A DNA stretch of 41,194 bases from Deltaproteobacteria bacterium (GCA_029261815.1 JAJDAQ010000131.1:1-41194); one strand, 5' to 3'. Shown: positions 16,757 to 24,796, counted from the stretch's first letter. Notes: a model not told the origin generated them from the sequence alone. Translations and numbers: made by a program.

Positions 16757-17899
16757 CTAGTAGAGTCGCTTCAACCAGTCGGCTGGGTCGCGGGCCTCGG
16801 CGCCCTGACGGATCTCGAAGTAGAGCCTCGGACCCGTCAGCGATCCTGTTTCCCCGGCCGTTCCGATGGGGTCGCCTGCCCGCACGCGGTCCCCGACCTC
16901 GATGGCGAAATTCTCGAGATGGCCGGAAACCGTGAACCAACTGTCGCCGTGATCGAGGATCACCATTCGGCCGTAACCCGAGAACCATCCGGCATAACGA
17001 ACGGTTCCAGCCGACACCGCGGCCACCGGTTCGCCCGGATCGACTTCGAAGTCGATGCCCTTCCGAAACGTCTCCGTCCGGTATTCCTCATCGACGATCC
17101 GGCCGAAGCGACGAAGAAGTCTTCCCGGCACCGGCGCATCGAGTTGACCGCGCTGTGTCGCGAACGGAATGGCGGTCGGACTGGCGACTTCGGCCGTGCG
17201 CTCCAATCTCGCGAACTCGGCCTCCAGGGCCTCGGCCGCCGCTTCGAGTTCGTTCAGCAGCGCGCGCTCCCGCGCCCGGTCCTGGCGAACCCGGCCGAGA
17301 AGGCTCCGCTTGGCCGCGCGCTCTTTCTCGAGGTCGCCCTGGCGGGCCAGGAGCCTGGCTTGCGCCTGGTCGCGACGTTCCGTCGCGGCGCGAAGCGCGC
17401 CGCGCGCCTGATCGAGTTCGCGTTGTTCGGCGTCGTGCCGGGCCAACAGCTCGCGATCCAGATCGAGGAGCCGCTGCATCACCTGAATTCTTCCGAGTCG
17501 GTCGCGCAGGCTGCCCGGGGCAAAGATGATCCGCACAGGGCCGGCTCCCCCAGCCTTGTAGAGAGCGACCGCACGGCGACCGAGCGCGGCTTTCGTTTGG
17601 GCGACCCGATCGGCGAGCGCGCGTTCGAGGCCCGCGATACGGGCCTCCTCGGCCGCAGCCTCGCGTGCCGCCGTCCCCGCGCGCGACACCTCGGCCGCGA
17701 CGGCCCGTGCCGCAGCCTCAACCGCCTGGATCGCATCGAAGAGGCTCTCTTCCTCGGACTCGTAGGCAGCGACGCGATCTCGCCGCTCCGCGATCGCACC
17801 GCGCAAAGCCTCGAGTTCCTTCGGATCCTCTTGCGCAGTCGCGGGAGCCACCGAGATCGCAAGTACGGCCGCAGCAAGGAGCGCCCGCGTCGGCCTCAA
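16757..17899 (-). CDS. EnvC-like LytM-domain murein hydrolase activator (degenerate M23)
   Basis: A 380-residue exported protein with a signal peptide (residues 1-22, ending ATA), a long Arg/Glu/Ala-rich coiled coil (about 25-240) and a C-terminal LytM/M23 fold (about 255-378). Zinc ligands of active M23 enzymes are lost: FRKGID at 278-283 has Arg279 in place of His, and the HxH motif is replaced by GPRLYFE (Arg358, Tyr360). That is the pattern of EnvC, which activates amidases rather than cutting peptidoglycan. It starts with TTG in a TTGA overlap with ftsX, giving a signal peptide at once. FtsEX controls EnvC in E. coli, so the coupling fits. Confidence 0.88.
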   Translation of the reverse strand: MRPTRALLAAAVLAISVAPATAQEDPKELEALRGAIAERRDRVAAYESEEESLFDAIQAVEAAARAVAAEVSRAGTAAREAAAEEARIAGLERALADRVAQTKAALGRRAVALYKAGGAGPVRIIFAPGSLRDRLGRIQVMQRLLDLDRELLARHDAEQRELDQARGALRAATERRDQAQARLLARQGDLEKERAAKRSLLGRVRQDRARERALLNELEAAAEALEAEFARLERTAEVASPTAIPFATQRGQLDAPVPGRLLRRFGRIVDEEYRTETFRKGIDFEVDPGEPVAAVSAGTVRYAGWFSGYGRMVILDHGDSWFTVSGHLENFAIEVGDRVRAGDPIGTAGETGSLTGPRLYFEIRQGAEARDPADWLKRLY

Positions 17900-18801
17900 C
17901 GGCGAGCACCGTCCTGCAACAACGCCACGCCGGAGCCGAGGAATCCGAGCGCAGCGCCAGCAACGACCAGCCAGCCCGCACCCCCCGCGCTCAGAAAGAT
18001 CGGATCGGCATAGCCCAACAGGAGTTCGAGCCCGTCGCGAAGGCCGGGCAACATCACACGATAGAACCCGTACAAGAGCGCCAGCGCCGCGCCTCCGCCC
18101 GCGATGCCCTGGGCCAGTCCCTCGATCAGGAACGGTGCCGAAACGAACGCGGGACTCCCACCCACGAGCTGGACGATCTCGATCTCGTCGCGGCGCGTGT
18201 AGATCGAGAGCCGGATTGTATTGGCCACGATCAACAATGTGGCCAGACCCAGCACACCGCCGATCGATATGCCGACGCCCCGGATCAGTCCGACCGCTTG
18301 CTCGTATCCTTCGATCCACTCTGCGCCGTAGCCCAGCTCCGAGATCCCGGGCAGGCCATCCAGCGCCTCGCGCAGGACTGCCAGACCTTCTTGGTTGCGT
18401 TGATCGGGCACGAGTGCGATTTCGAGAGAGGCAGGCAGTGGGTTTTCGTCCAGGCCGTCGAGCAACGCGGCCCGCTCACCCTGGGCGGCACGAAACCGCT
18501 CAAGTGCCTGCGCCGAAGTGACCAGCGCGACCGCTTCGACGCCCGGCGCCGTCTCGACGCGGGCAGCAAGGTCGGCCTGCTCTTCGGGCGCGAGTCCGGC
18601 CTCGAGATAGGCCGAGACCCGGATGTCCTCGCCGAACCCATCGAGGAGTTGCTCCATGTTGTTCACGAGCAAGACGAACGCGCCCACGAGCAACAGACAG
18701 AGGCCGATCGTGGCGATCGCGACGATACTCGTCACCGGGCTCGAGCGGATGCCATGAAAGGCCGCACGGAAGGCCGCTTGAACCTGCGCGACGCCGCTCA
18801 A
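17896..18801 (-). CDS. ftsX: Cell-division ABC transporter permease FtsX
   Basis: A 301-residue inner-membrane protein with the FtsX layout. A first membrane segment (about 22-48) is followed by a periplasmic domain of about 110 residues, then three membrane helices near residues 165-190, 215-240 and 265-290. The RLSIYTRRDEIEIVQLVGG segment after the second helix is the FtsX hallmark. It transmits FtsE ATP cycles to the EnvC-like protein encoded next. The start is a TTG whose last two bases overlap the ftsE TGA, and no ATG or GTG lies before the first helix. It ends in another TTGA overlap. Confidence 0.93.
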   Translation of the reverse strand: MSGVAQVQAAFRAAFHGIRSSPVTSIVAIATIGLCLLLVGAFVLLVNNMEQLLDGFGEDIRVSAYLEAGLAPEEQADLAARVETAPGVEAVALVTSAQALERFRAAQGERAALLDGLDENPLPASLEIALVPDQRNQEGLAVLREALDGLPGISELGYGAEWIEGYEQAVGLIRGVGISIGGVLGLATLLIVANTIRLSIYTRRDEIEIVQLVGGSPAFVSAPFLIEGLAQGIAGGGAALALLYGFYRVMLPGLRDGLELLLGYADPIFLSAGGAGWLVVAGAALGFLGSGVALLQDGARR

Positions 18802-19517
18802 CGGATCGCCCCACGAACGGGCGCATCCTGGACGATCTCGCCGTCCTCGAGTCGCACGATTCGGCGGCCGTAGCGCTCGACCAATGAGTAATCGTGGGTG
18901 GCGACGAAGACCGCGGTGCCCCGCGATGCCGCGTCCGCGATCAGATCCATGATCTCGAGTGTCAGTTCGGGATCGAGGTTCCCGGTGGGTTCGTCCGCGA
19001 GCAGGATCTCGGGGTCGTTGACCAGCGCGCGCGCGATCGCCAGGCGCTGCTGCTCCCCGCCCGAAAGCGACAGCGGATGGTGGTAGCGCCGGTGCTGCAA
19101 GCCGACGCGCTTCAGCATGGCGAACACCCGCGCCCGCTTGTCGCGTTCCGAGACGCCCACCACATCGAGGGCCACGCCGACGTTCTCTTCGACCGTGCGG
19201 CGCGAAAGCAGCTTGAAGTCCTGGAAGACCACGCCGATCCGGCGCCGAAGCGGCGCGACCGCGGCCGGTCGTACGCGACTGACATTGCGACCGAGGACCA
19301 GGATCTGGCCTTCGCTCGGCTGTTCGGCTGCGAAGATCAGTCTCATCAGGGTGGTCTTGCCCGCGCCAGACGGGCCGGTCAGGAAGACGAACTCGCCCTT
19401 CTCCAATTCGAGGGACACGTCGCGCAACGCCCAGCTCCCGGCGAGATAGGACTTCGAAACGTGAAACAGGCGTACCAGTGCACCTGCAGACACGACGGGA
19501 CGCGCGGCCCCCGGCAT
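18798..19517 (-). CDS. ftsE: Cell-division ATP-binding protein FtsE
   Basis: A 239-residue ABC ATPase with Walker A GPSGAGKTT at 48-56, VVFQDFKLL near 97-104, signature LSGGEQQR at 151-158, Walker B ILLADEP at 171-177 and H-loop His208. The GNVSRVRP and HDYSLVERYG segments fit FtsE rather than the LolD branch, and the next gene is a clear ftsX. The N-terminal 13 residues before LVRLFHVSKSY are an extension. The ATG follows the upstream stop by two bases (TGA GG ATG), so translation is probably coupled. Confidence 0.95.
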   Translation of the reverse strand: MPGAARPVVSAGALVRLFHVSKSYLAGSWALRDVSLELEKGEFVFLTGPSGAGKTTLMRLIFAAEQPSEGQILVLGRNVSRVRPAAVAPLRRRIGVVFQDFKLLSRRTVEENVGVALDVVGVSERDKRARVFAMLKRVGLQHRRYHHPLSLSGGEQQRLAIARALVNDPEILLADEPTGNLDPELTLEIMDLIADAASRGTAVFVATHDYSLVERYGRRIVRLEDGEIVQDAPVRGAIR

Positions 19518-19519
19518 CC

Positions 19520-20005
19520 TCAGGATCCCGGCGAACGCCTGCGCTTGGACCGGGCATTGTCGACGAGGTAGTTCAGGATCACCTCGTCGAGCGGCTTCTC
19601 AGACACGATGCTCTCACCGAAGCGACCGCTCGCAGCGGGCGCTTCTTCTGCGGGCTCCGGGGTCCCGACCACAACCGGGTCGGTCTCCACGGCCCGTGCT
19701 TCCGCTCGGGTGTCCGCATCATCCATGGCGTCCGGCCCAAGCCGTTCGCGGATCGTGTCGTCGAAGTCCCCAGCACGGAGCCGCTTGAGGACCGTCTTGT
19801 GTTGGCCCTCCATCAGCTCCTTCACGCGCAGCTCGCGTTCGGGGTCGTCCACGTAGTCGGCGTAACTCGACTTCTCCGAGAACATGATGTTCCCGCCGTG
19901 GAACAGGTGCGTGATGATATGCGGGTGCCCAACGCCACTGTCTTCACTTTGTACGTGAAACAGTACGCCTCGATGCCGGATGTTCGTGTTGAATCCCGAG
20001 AGCAT
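19520..20005 (-). CDS. Conserved protein of unknown function upstream of ftsE
   Basis: A 161-residue protein in two parts. The first 50 residues (MLSGFNTNIRHRGVLFHVQ, then HPHIITHLFHGGNI) look like a compact beta-rich domain. The rest is charged: GQHKTVLKRLRAGDFDD near residue 65-80, an acidic Ala/Pro linker, and a conserved ending SEKPLDEVILNYL followed by a basic tail. I recall this pattern as a conserved hypothetical of myxobacteria and deltaproteobacteria, without a known role. The ATG at 20005 begins exactly at the conserved domain; a longer form from 20098 would add 31 Arg-rich residues. It is the first gene of the ftsEX transcript, so a link to division or envelope control is possible. 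Confidence 0.72.
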   Translation of the reverse strand: MLSGFNTNIRHRGVLFHVQSEDSGVGHPHIITHLFHGGNIMFSEKSSYADYVDDPERELRVKELMEGQHKTVLKRLRAGDFDDTIRERLGPDAMDDADTRAEARAVETDPVVVGTPEPAEEAPAASGRFGESIVSEKPLDEVILNYLVDNARSKRRRSPGS

Positions 20006-20265
20006 GTCTCGGTTGCACCCCCATACCTCATGCCGAACGGCGCGAGTGTGACGCACTGTCCGGCCCCGTTTCAAGCGAGCCAGTCCGTTCCCCACCAAAA
20101 GGCCGGTGCGAAACGGTCCAAGCGGCGTTATCGGCGGGCCAGTCCCTCCCCTGTAGGCCCGCCGGCCGGGCCCAGGGCTCCGACCCGTCTGCCGGAGCGA
20201 AACGGGCCGAAGCCGGAGGCCGGCCCAGGGAGACCAGGCCGGCCAGGGGGCTCCTCAGCGGCGAA
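20006..20265. other. Intergenic region before the ftsE operon
   Basis: About 260 bases between two minus-strand genes. It should hold the terminator of the PEP-CTERM gene and the promoter of the ftsE transcript. I see GAAACGG repeated at 20110-20116 and 20199-20205, each followed by a similar C-rich stretch, and a GCTCCG/CGGAGC stem near 20176-20197. No coding frame here is convincing and no clear minus 10/35 pair stands out. Confidence 0.5.
20218..20244 (-). terminator. Candidate hairpin downstream of the PEP-CTERM gene
   Basis: Two copies of GGCCGGCC (20218-20225 and 20237-20244) form an eight-base-pair stem with an 11-base loop, 21 bases past the stop at 20266. No T run follows on the minus strand, so it is only a candidate. 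Each arm is itself palindromic, so it may simply reflect high GC. Confidence 0.35.
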
Positions 20266-20889
20266 TCAGGTGAGGCGGCGGAAATGCCGCCGCAGGGCCA
20301 CGGCGGCGATCGCCAGAGACAGCATCGCCCCGGGTTCGGGAACCAGAAGTGCCACGCCCGGCGTGGGCGCACCAGCGGTCCAATCGGCGGCGTTGTCGCC
20401 GGTATCCAGGTCTGCGAACCGGCGTGCCACGGATTGCCCGGCGGTCGCATCAGGCGCCGGGCTCCCTTCGCCCGCGAACACATCGCCGGCGCCGAAACTC
20501 CCGTAGCCCACCGCGTCGAAGGTCTGGTTGGCGTCCCGCAGCAGCACACTGTCGGGACCATTCTGGAAATCGAAGTCGGCGATCTGGTTCGCGCCAACCA
20601 CCGAGGTCGAGCCGTCGGCCCGACCGTCAGCGACCACGAAGAGGCCGCTTGGCGGAATCACGCCCATCAGTCCGACCGCGGCCGTCACCGCACCGCCCGA
20701 CCCGTTGATGCCCTCGAGCACGAGGCCGGTCAGCGACGTCCCGGGCGTCCCCGAAATCTCTACGAAGACCTCGCCGTCATCGCTGCCCGCTGCGTCGTAG
20801 TAGACCTCGGACAAGAGCGGCATCGCTCCGGCCGCAGCGGCACCCATGACCGCGCAGGCAGAGACGACTGAGACAATCCAACACTTCAC
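20266..20889 (-). CDS. Exported PEP-CTERM protein with lamin-tail-like domain
   Basis: A 207-residue exported protein: a signal peptide ending near AAAAGA (about residue 22), a lamin-tail-type beta domain beginning LLSEVYYDAAGSDDGEVFVEI, the usual DTGDNAADW motif near 162-170, and a C-terminal sorting signal with VPEP at 183-186, a hydrophobic helix and the basic ending RRHFRRLT. PEP-CTERM proteins are processed by an exosortase, which is not in this window. The GTG at 20889 is preferred over one six bases upstream because GGAG then sits seven bases away. The role is likely at the cell surface or in biofilm matrix, but this is unproven. Confidence 0.85.
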   Translation of the reverse strand: MKCWIVSVVSACAVMGAAAAGAMPLLSEVYYDAAGSDDGEVFVEISGTPGTSLTGLVLEGINGSGGAVTAAVGLMGVIPPSGLFVVADGRADGSTSVVGANQIADFDFQNGPDSVLLRDANQTFDAVGYGSFGAGDVFAGEGSPAPDATAGQSVARRFADLDTGDNAADWTAGAPTPGVALLVPEPGAMLSLAIAAVALRRHFRRLT

Positions 20890-20922
20890 ATTCACTCTCC
20901 AAGGGACCAGTTATAAAAAGGT

Positions 20923-22434
20923 TTATGGATTCGACCGATGGATCCACCAGCCGTCCGTCCAGGCATCGAGTCCCGCGCCAGCTGCATTCATGCGCCGGGT
21001 CAGGGCGGCGCGTTCGGGGTCGCCAGGCGGAAGCTGGGCGCAGGCCTCGGCCGCCGCCTGTCGGTCGAAGTAGAGCCGCCCCGTCTCGTCGAGGATCTCA
21101 TCGCGGAGTTCGATCCACTCGCGGACCTCGCGCGCGACATCGATTTCTTCTGGGTGGAAACGCGCGTCGCCCAGGTCCCAGCGCAGGGAGGCCTGCACAT
21201 CGAAATCCCGCTCCCGATCGCGGGACTGATCGTGCAGATTCCGGACCGCCCCAGAGGTGAACGACTGATCGCGATCACTCGAACGATCGCGCCGCCCGCC
21301 GAGGCCAAAGCGCAACTCGAACTCGGGCAGCGCGCCCCGCTGCTCCACTCGCCGCCGCCACCGCGAGAGTCGTTCGAGACCGAGACCCTGCGCCTGGATC
21401 ACCGCACGCTGGACGGCCGCAATGCTCGGCGCATCGCTGTCGATGCACGGCCTCGGACGCGTCCGCGCAGCCGACGCGACCGAGTTGGCGTCTGGCATCC
21501 CCGCCCTGGTGATGTCCCGCCACACGCCGCGCGGCCCGACGGCGAACCGCTGGGTCCCGTCAGCGTCAACATCCACGAACGAGACGCCGGTTGCCCCCGC
21601 CGTGCGAAAAGCCTCGCCGCCGGCGCGATGGAAGAGCCCACGGTCGGAAGCGAGCCAGACGCCCGCCTCGTCGGCCGCCAGCGCCGTCGGATCGGTGCCT
21701 GGCGGGAGGCCCGTCGTGATACGGCGAGCCTCGCCACCTTCCAGGCGGAAGACTCCGCGCTCGGCGAGCAGCCATGTTCTGTTTCCGTGCGCGGCGAGAT
21801 CGAGGAGGCGACCCGCGCCCACCGGCTGAACGACGGCCATCAGGCGATACGGCGCGGATGCCGTACCGGCATCCGCGACCAGGCGATACACGCTCGATGC
21901 GACCAGTACGTCGATACCGGCGCTGCTAACGACGACCGAAGCGACCTCGCGGCGAGGTACTACTGAGATTGCTCGCGGCGCGCCGCCCGCGGCCACCAGC
22001 CAGAGGCCTGCGGTCGTTCCGACGATCGCCCGCCCGCGGTCGGTGGCCAGGCTGAGCACATGCTGGGCTCCGCCCGGCCCCAGCGACGCTTCGTGCAGCG
22101 GGCCGCCGTGGCCGTGTTGACGCCAGAGCCCGGAGTCCGTGCCCAGCCAGAGATCGCCGCCGGCATGATCGAGTGCCAACGCCTGCACGTTGTGGCCGCG
22201 CAGCAGGGGCTCGGCCGATTGGCCGATGACGCGCCATGCACCCGAGGGCCCACCGACCACGAACCCACCGGGGATGGCCTGGATCGCCTGCGTGGCTTCG
22301 ACCCGGGGCCCTCCGGGAACCGGCTCGAAGTGAGGGGGCGAGGCGCCAGCGGGCCCACTCCAACCCGCAGCACTCATTACGATCAAGACAATCGGAAGTC
22401 GCCAAATCATGAGGCGCCACGGAGCAACGCGCAT
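20923..22434 (-). CDS. Secreted beta-propeller protein with a conserved C-terminal helical domain
   Basis: A 503-residue exported protein with a signal peptide (residues 1-34). Repeated strands of the two-component-regulator-propeller type run to about residue 325, for example GGDLWLGTDSGLWRQ, GRAIVGTTAGLWLV and EAGVWLASDRGLFHR. The C-terminal 160 residues hold a different conserved region: SRWRRRVEQRGALPEFELRFG, LRWDLGDARFHPEEIDVAREVREW, LRDEILDETGRLYFDRQ and a LDAWTDGWW ending. I recognise this combination from other uncultured deltaproteobacterial and Nitrospira-like genomes but not a function. The ATG at 22434 has GGGAAG upstream. It lacks a kinase domain, so it is not a classical hybrid sensor. 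Confidence 0.78.
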   Translation of the reverse strand: MRVAPWRLMIWRLPIVLIVMSAAGWSGPAGASPPHFEPVPGGPRVEATQAIQAIPGGFVVGGPSGAWRVIGQSAEPLLRGHNVQALALDHAGGDLWLGTDSGLWRQHGHGGPLHEASLGPGGAQHVLSLATDRGRAIVGTTAGLWLVAAGGAPRAISVVPRREVASVVVSSAGIDVLVASSVYRLVADAGTASAPYRLMAVVQPVGAGRLLDLAAHGNRTWLLAERGVFRLEGGEARRITTGLPPGTDPTALAADEAGVWLASDRGLFHRAGGEAFRTAGATGVSFVDVDADGTQRFAVGPRGVWRDITRAGMPDANSVASAARTRPRPCIDSDAPSIAAVQRAVIQAQGLGLERLSRWRRRVEQRGALPEFELRFGLGGRRDRSSDRDQSFTSGAVRNLHDQSRDRERDFDVQASLRWDLGDARFHPEEIDVAREVREWIELRDEILDETGRLYFDRQAAAEACAQLPPGDPERAALTRRMNAAGAGLDAWTDGWWIHRSNP

Positions 22435-22455
22435 GCCAACTTCCCGGCCGCAATT

Positions 22456-22495
22456 GGGGCCTGGAGAAAGCCTGTGCGCACAGCCACTTGGCCCC
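22456..22495. promoter_or_regulatory. Nested inverted repeats in the divergent promoter region
   Basis: CTGTGCGCACAG (22472-22483) is a perfect 12-base palindrome. It sits within an outer inverted repeat GGGGCC (22456-22461) and GGCCCC (22490-22495). The site lies between the divergent propeller gene and the DUF4124-cofD genes, where an operator could act on both. No regulator family is identified. Confidence 0.35.
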
Positions 22496-22621
22496 GGTCT
22501 TCGAAAAAAACGTCGTGCCGTGGCGTCACTTCCGGTCGTTCGCGCGCTGCTTCCGCGGGGACACAGACGCCGTGCCGATCCCGGCTTGACGGCCCTCCGC
22601 GCCTCCAGAAGACTCCGACCG

Positions 22622-23170
22622 ATGCATCGGATTCCGCCGCTCCTCGCCGCCGCCCTCCTTGTCGGGGCCGCCTTCCTTTCCGGCGGGCCAGCGCTCGCAT
22701 CCCCGGACGGAGCCTCCGTCATCTACCGCTGGGTCGATACCGACGGCATCGCCCACTACACCACGGACCTCTCCCGCGTCCCGGGCTCGCTCCAGGCGCG
22801 GGCGGCCGCCGCTTCCACCTCCGGACCTGCGGCCGAGACCCCCGGTCCTCGCCACAGCACAGACGTCTGGGCCGATCGGGACCGCCCGCCGGAAGCCAAC
22901 GCCGGGGAGGCTCTCGGAGAGGCCGACTTCGGAGTCGACGCGCCCGAACGCCGCGCACGGGTCCTCGAGATCGATGGGCAGATCGAGGGACTGCTCCAGG
23001 AAATCGCTGCGGACGAAGAGACGCTGAAGCAGCGGATCGTCGGACCAGACGCCAACCCGCTGACCGCCAGCGCTGACGATGAGATGCGGGCTGCGGCCAG
23101 CCGTCTTCCTCAACTCCTCGAGACGCTGCGTTCGCTTCGCGAAGAGCGCAGCACCCTCGAGGCTCGTTAG
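22622..23170 (+). CDS. DUF4124 domain-containing exported protein
   Basis: A 182-residue protein with a signal peptide (MHRIPPLLAAALLVGAAF, cleavage near ALA at about 25) followed by a DUF4124 motif, IYRWVDTDGIAHYTTDLSRVP, at about 32-52. The middle is Ala/Pro/Glu-rich and probably disordered. The C-terminal 80 residues form a predicted coiled coil (ARVLEIDGQIEGLLQEIAADEETLKQRI and later LPQLLETLRSLREER). DUF4124 proteins are periplasmic and uncharacterised. It ends 10 bases before cofD, so it may share its transcript, but nothing links it to F420. Confidence 0.82.
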   Translation: MHRIPPLLAAALLVGAAFLSGGPALASPDGASVIYRWVDTDGIAHYTTDLSRVPGSLQARAAAASTSGPAAETPGPRHSTDVWADRDRPPEANAGEALGEADFGVDAPERRARVLEIDGQIEGLLQEIAADEETLKQRIVGPDANPLTASADDEMRAAASRLPQLLETLRSLREERSTLEAR

Positions 23171-23180
23171 GCGTGAGGGC

Positions 23181-24146
23181 ATGAGCGCGGACCGCGGCCC
23201 CGCCGTGGTCGCCTTGGCGGGCGGAGTTGGCGCGGCGCGTTTCCTGCGCGGCCTCGTCCGCGTGGTGCCGGCCAAGGACCTGACACTGGTGGTCAACACC
23301 GGCGACGACCGCACGTTCTACGGCGTCCACGTCTGTCCAGATCTCGACATCGTGACGTACACGCTGGCAGGCGCGATCGACGCAAAGAAGGGTTACGGGC
23401 TCGCGGGCGACAGCTTCCACATCGTCGACACGCTCGCGGCCTACGGACACGAAGCCTGGTTTCGGCTCGGCGACCGGGACCTGGCCACCTGCCTCCACCG
23501 GACACTCCGGCTGCAGCAAGGTGCGCGACTCGTCGACGTGACCGACGAGATCCGTCAGCAACAGGGACTCGACCTCCGGATCCTGCCCATGTCCGATGCG
23601 CCCTGCCCCACCTTCGTGCAGCTCGGCGATGGCACACAGGTCCACTTCGAGGAGTACCTCGCGCGCGATGGCGCACCGGACAATGTTGCAGCCGTAGATC
23701 TCACGGCCGCAGAGGCAGCCGAGCCAGCCGCGGGCGTGCTCGAAGCCATCGCGAACGCCGATGTCCTGCTCGTCTGCCCGAGCAATCCGATCGTGTCGAT
23801 CGGTCCGATCCTGGCCCTGCGTGGCGTGCGCGAAGCGATCCGCGCCAGCAAAGCCGCTGTCGTCGGCGTTTCGCCCATCATCGGTGGGGCGCCGGTCAAG
23901 GGTCCCGCGGACCGGCTGATGCGCGGACTCGGCCTCGAAGTCTCGGCCCGCGGCGTCGCCGGCTTCTACCGCGACTGGATCGACGGATTTGTCATCGATC
24001 GGCAAGACGCGGCACTCGCCGCAGAGATCGAAGCGATGGGCATCCGTACCGCCGTCGTCGACACGTTGATGAAGACCGACGCCATCTCCGAGTCACTCGC
24101 TCGCACGACGCTCGAAGTCGCGCGCACGATCGCTGCCGACGCATGA
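23181..24146 (+). CDS. cofD: 2-phospho-L-lactate (or phosphoenolpyruvate) transferase CofD/FbiA
   Basis: A 321-residue enzyme that transfers the phospholactyl-type group from a GDP-activated intermediate onto FO, forming F420-0 or dehydro-F420-0. Hallmarks are VALAGGVGAARFLRGL at 9-24, VNTGDDRTFYGVHVCPDLDIVTYTLAG at about 37-63 and AWFRLGDRDLATCLHRT near 92-108. CPSNPIVSIGPILAL is near 199-213 and GGAPVKGPADRLM near 235-247. All fit CofD closely. The ATG at 23181 gives the normal family start. It overlaps cofC (ATGA). No FO synthase gene (cofG/cofH) is in the window, so the FO source must be elsewhere. Confidence 0.95.
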   Translation: MSADRGPAVVALAGGVGAARFLRGLVRVVPAKDLTLVVNTGDDRTFYGVHVCPDLDIVTYTLAGAIDAKKGYGLAGDSFHIVDTLAAYGHEAWFRLGDRDLATCLHRTLRLQQGARLVDVTDEIRQQQGLDLRILPMSDAPCPTFVQLGDGTQVHFEEYLARDGAPDNVAAVDLTAAEAAEPAAGVLEAIANADVLLVCPSNPIVSIGPILALRGVREAIRASKAAVVGVSPIIGGAPVKGPADRLMRGLGLEVSARGVAGFYRDWIDGFVIDRQDAALAAEIEAMGIRTAVVDTLMKTDAISESLARTTLEVARTIAADA

Positions 24147-24796
24147 ATACGGCGCTCGTGCCCGTCAAGCGACTGGGCGAGGGGAAATCGCGCCTCGCCG
24201 GCGTGCTCGATCCGGAGGCGCTCGCCGCGCTCACGCTCGCGATGTTGGGCGATGTCGTGGAGGCCCTGCTGGCCGTCGATGCGATCGACCGCGTCGTCGT
24301 CGTCACACCGGACGAAGCCGTGGCGGATGCCGCGCGCGCCCTCGGTGCTGAAACGCTGCTCCGGAACGACCCGGGCCTCAATCCCTCGCTCGATGCGGCC
24401 GCCCCCCTGGTGACCGAAGCGACGGGCTCGCTCCTCGTCGTCCTCGGCGATGTCGCGGGCGCGGATCCGAAGGAACTCGGCGCTCTCTACACGACTCTGG
24501 GCGATCGCCGCGGTGCCGCAATCGCCCCTGCGCGCGACGGAGGTACCGCCGCATTGCTGCGCCGACCGCCCGACGCCTTCGCGGGACGCTTCGGCAAAGA
24601 CAGTGCAGAGGCCCATCGCGCAGCCGCCCGCGACGCCGGCGTTCTCCTGATGGAGTGCGACCTTCCGACCCTGGCCATCGACCTCGATCGGCGCGAAGAC
24701 CTGGACGCCCTCCTCGCGGGAGACGGCCCTGCGCCCCGCACCCGCACACTGCTTCGCGAACTCGGCTTCGCCCCGACCCACGGAGACCCCGAATGA
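24143..24796 (+). CDS. cofC: 2-phospho-L-lactate (or PEP/3PG) guanylyltransferase CofC/FbiD
   Basis: A 217-residue nucleotidyltransferase that activates phospholactate, phosphoenolpyruvate or 3-phosphoglycerate with GTP for CofD. It starts with ALVPVKRLGEGKSRLAGVL (residues 4-22), followed by LAMLGDVVEALL and the PGLNPSLDAA segment near 76-85, then APARDGGTAALLRRPPDAFAGRFG near 126-149. The usual PADLPL-type metal-site segment reads LGDVAGADPKEL here (about 100-111), keeping the Asp but not the Pro/Leu context, and GTN is GTA. It overlaps cofD and cofE by four bases each. Substrate choice cannot be read by eye. Confidence 0.9.
   Translation: MNTALVPVKRLGEGKSRLAGVLDPEALAALTLAMLGDVVEALLAVDAIDRVVVVTPDEAVADAARALGAETLLRNDPGLNPSLDAAAPLVTEATGSLLVVLGDVAGADPKELGALYTTLGDRRGAAIAPARDGGTAALLRRPPDAFAGRFGKDSAEAHRAAARDAGVLLMECDLPTLAIDLDRREDLDALLAGDGPAPRTRTLLRELGFAPTHGDPE

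Noticed and set aside
16757-17899. Active M23 endopeptidase
   Set aside because: Key zinc ligands are replaced by Arg279, Arg358 and Tyr360, so an EnvC-type activator fits better.
20266-22434. Mobile element or surface-island boundary
   Set aside because: No transposase, integrase, target-site duplication or tRNA boundary was seen around these two genes.
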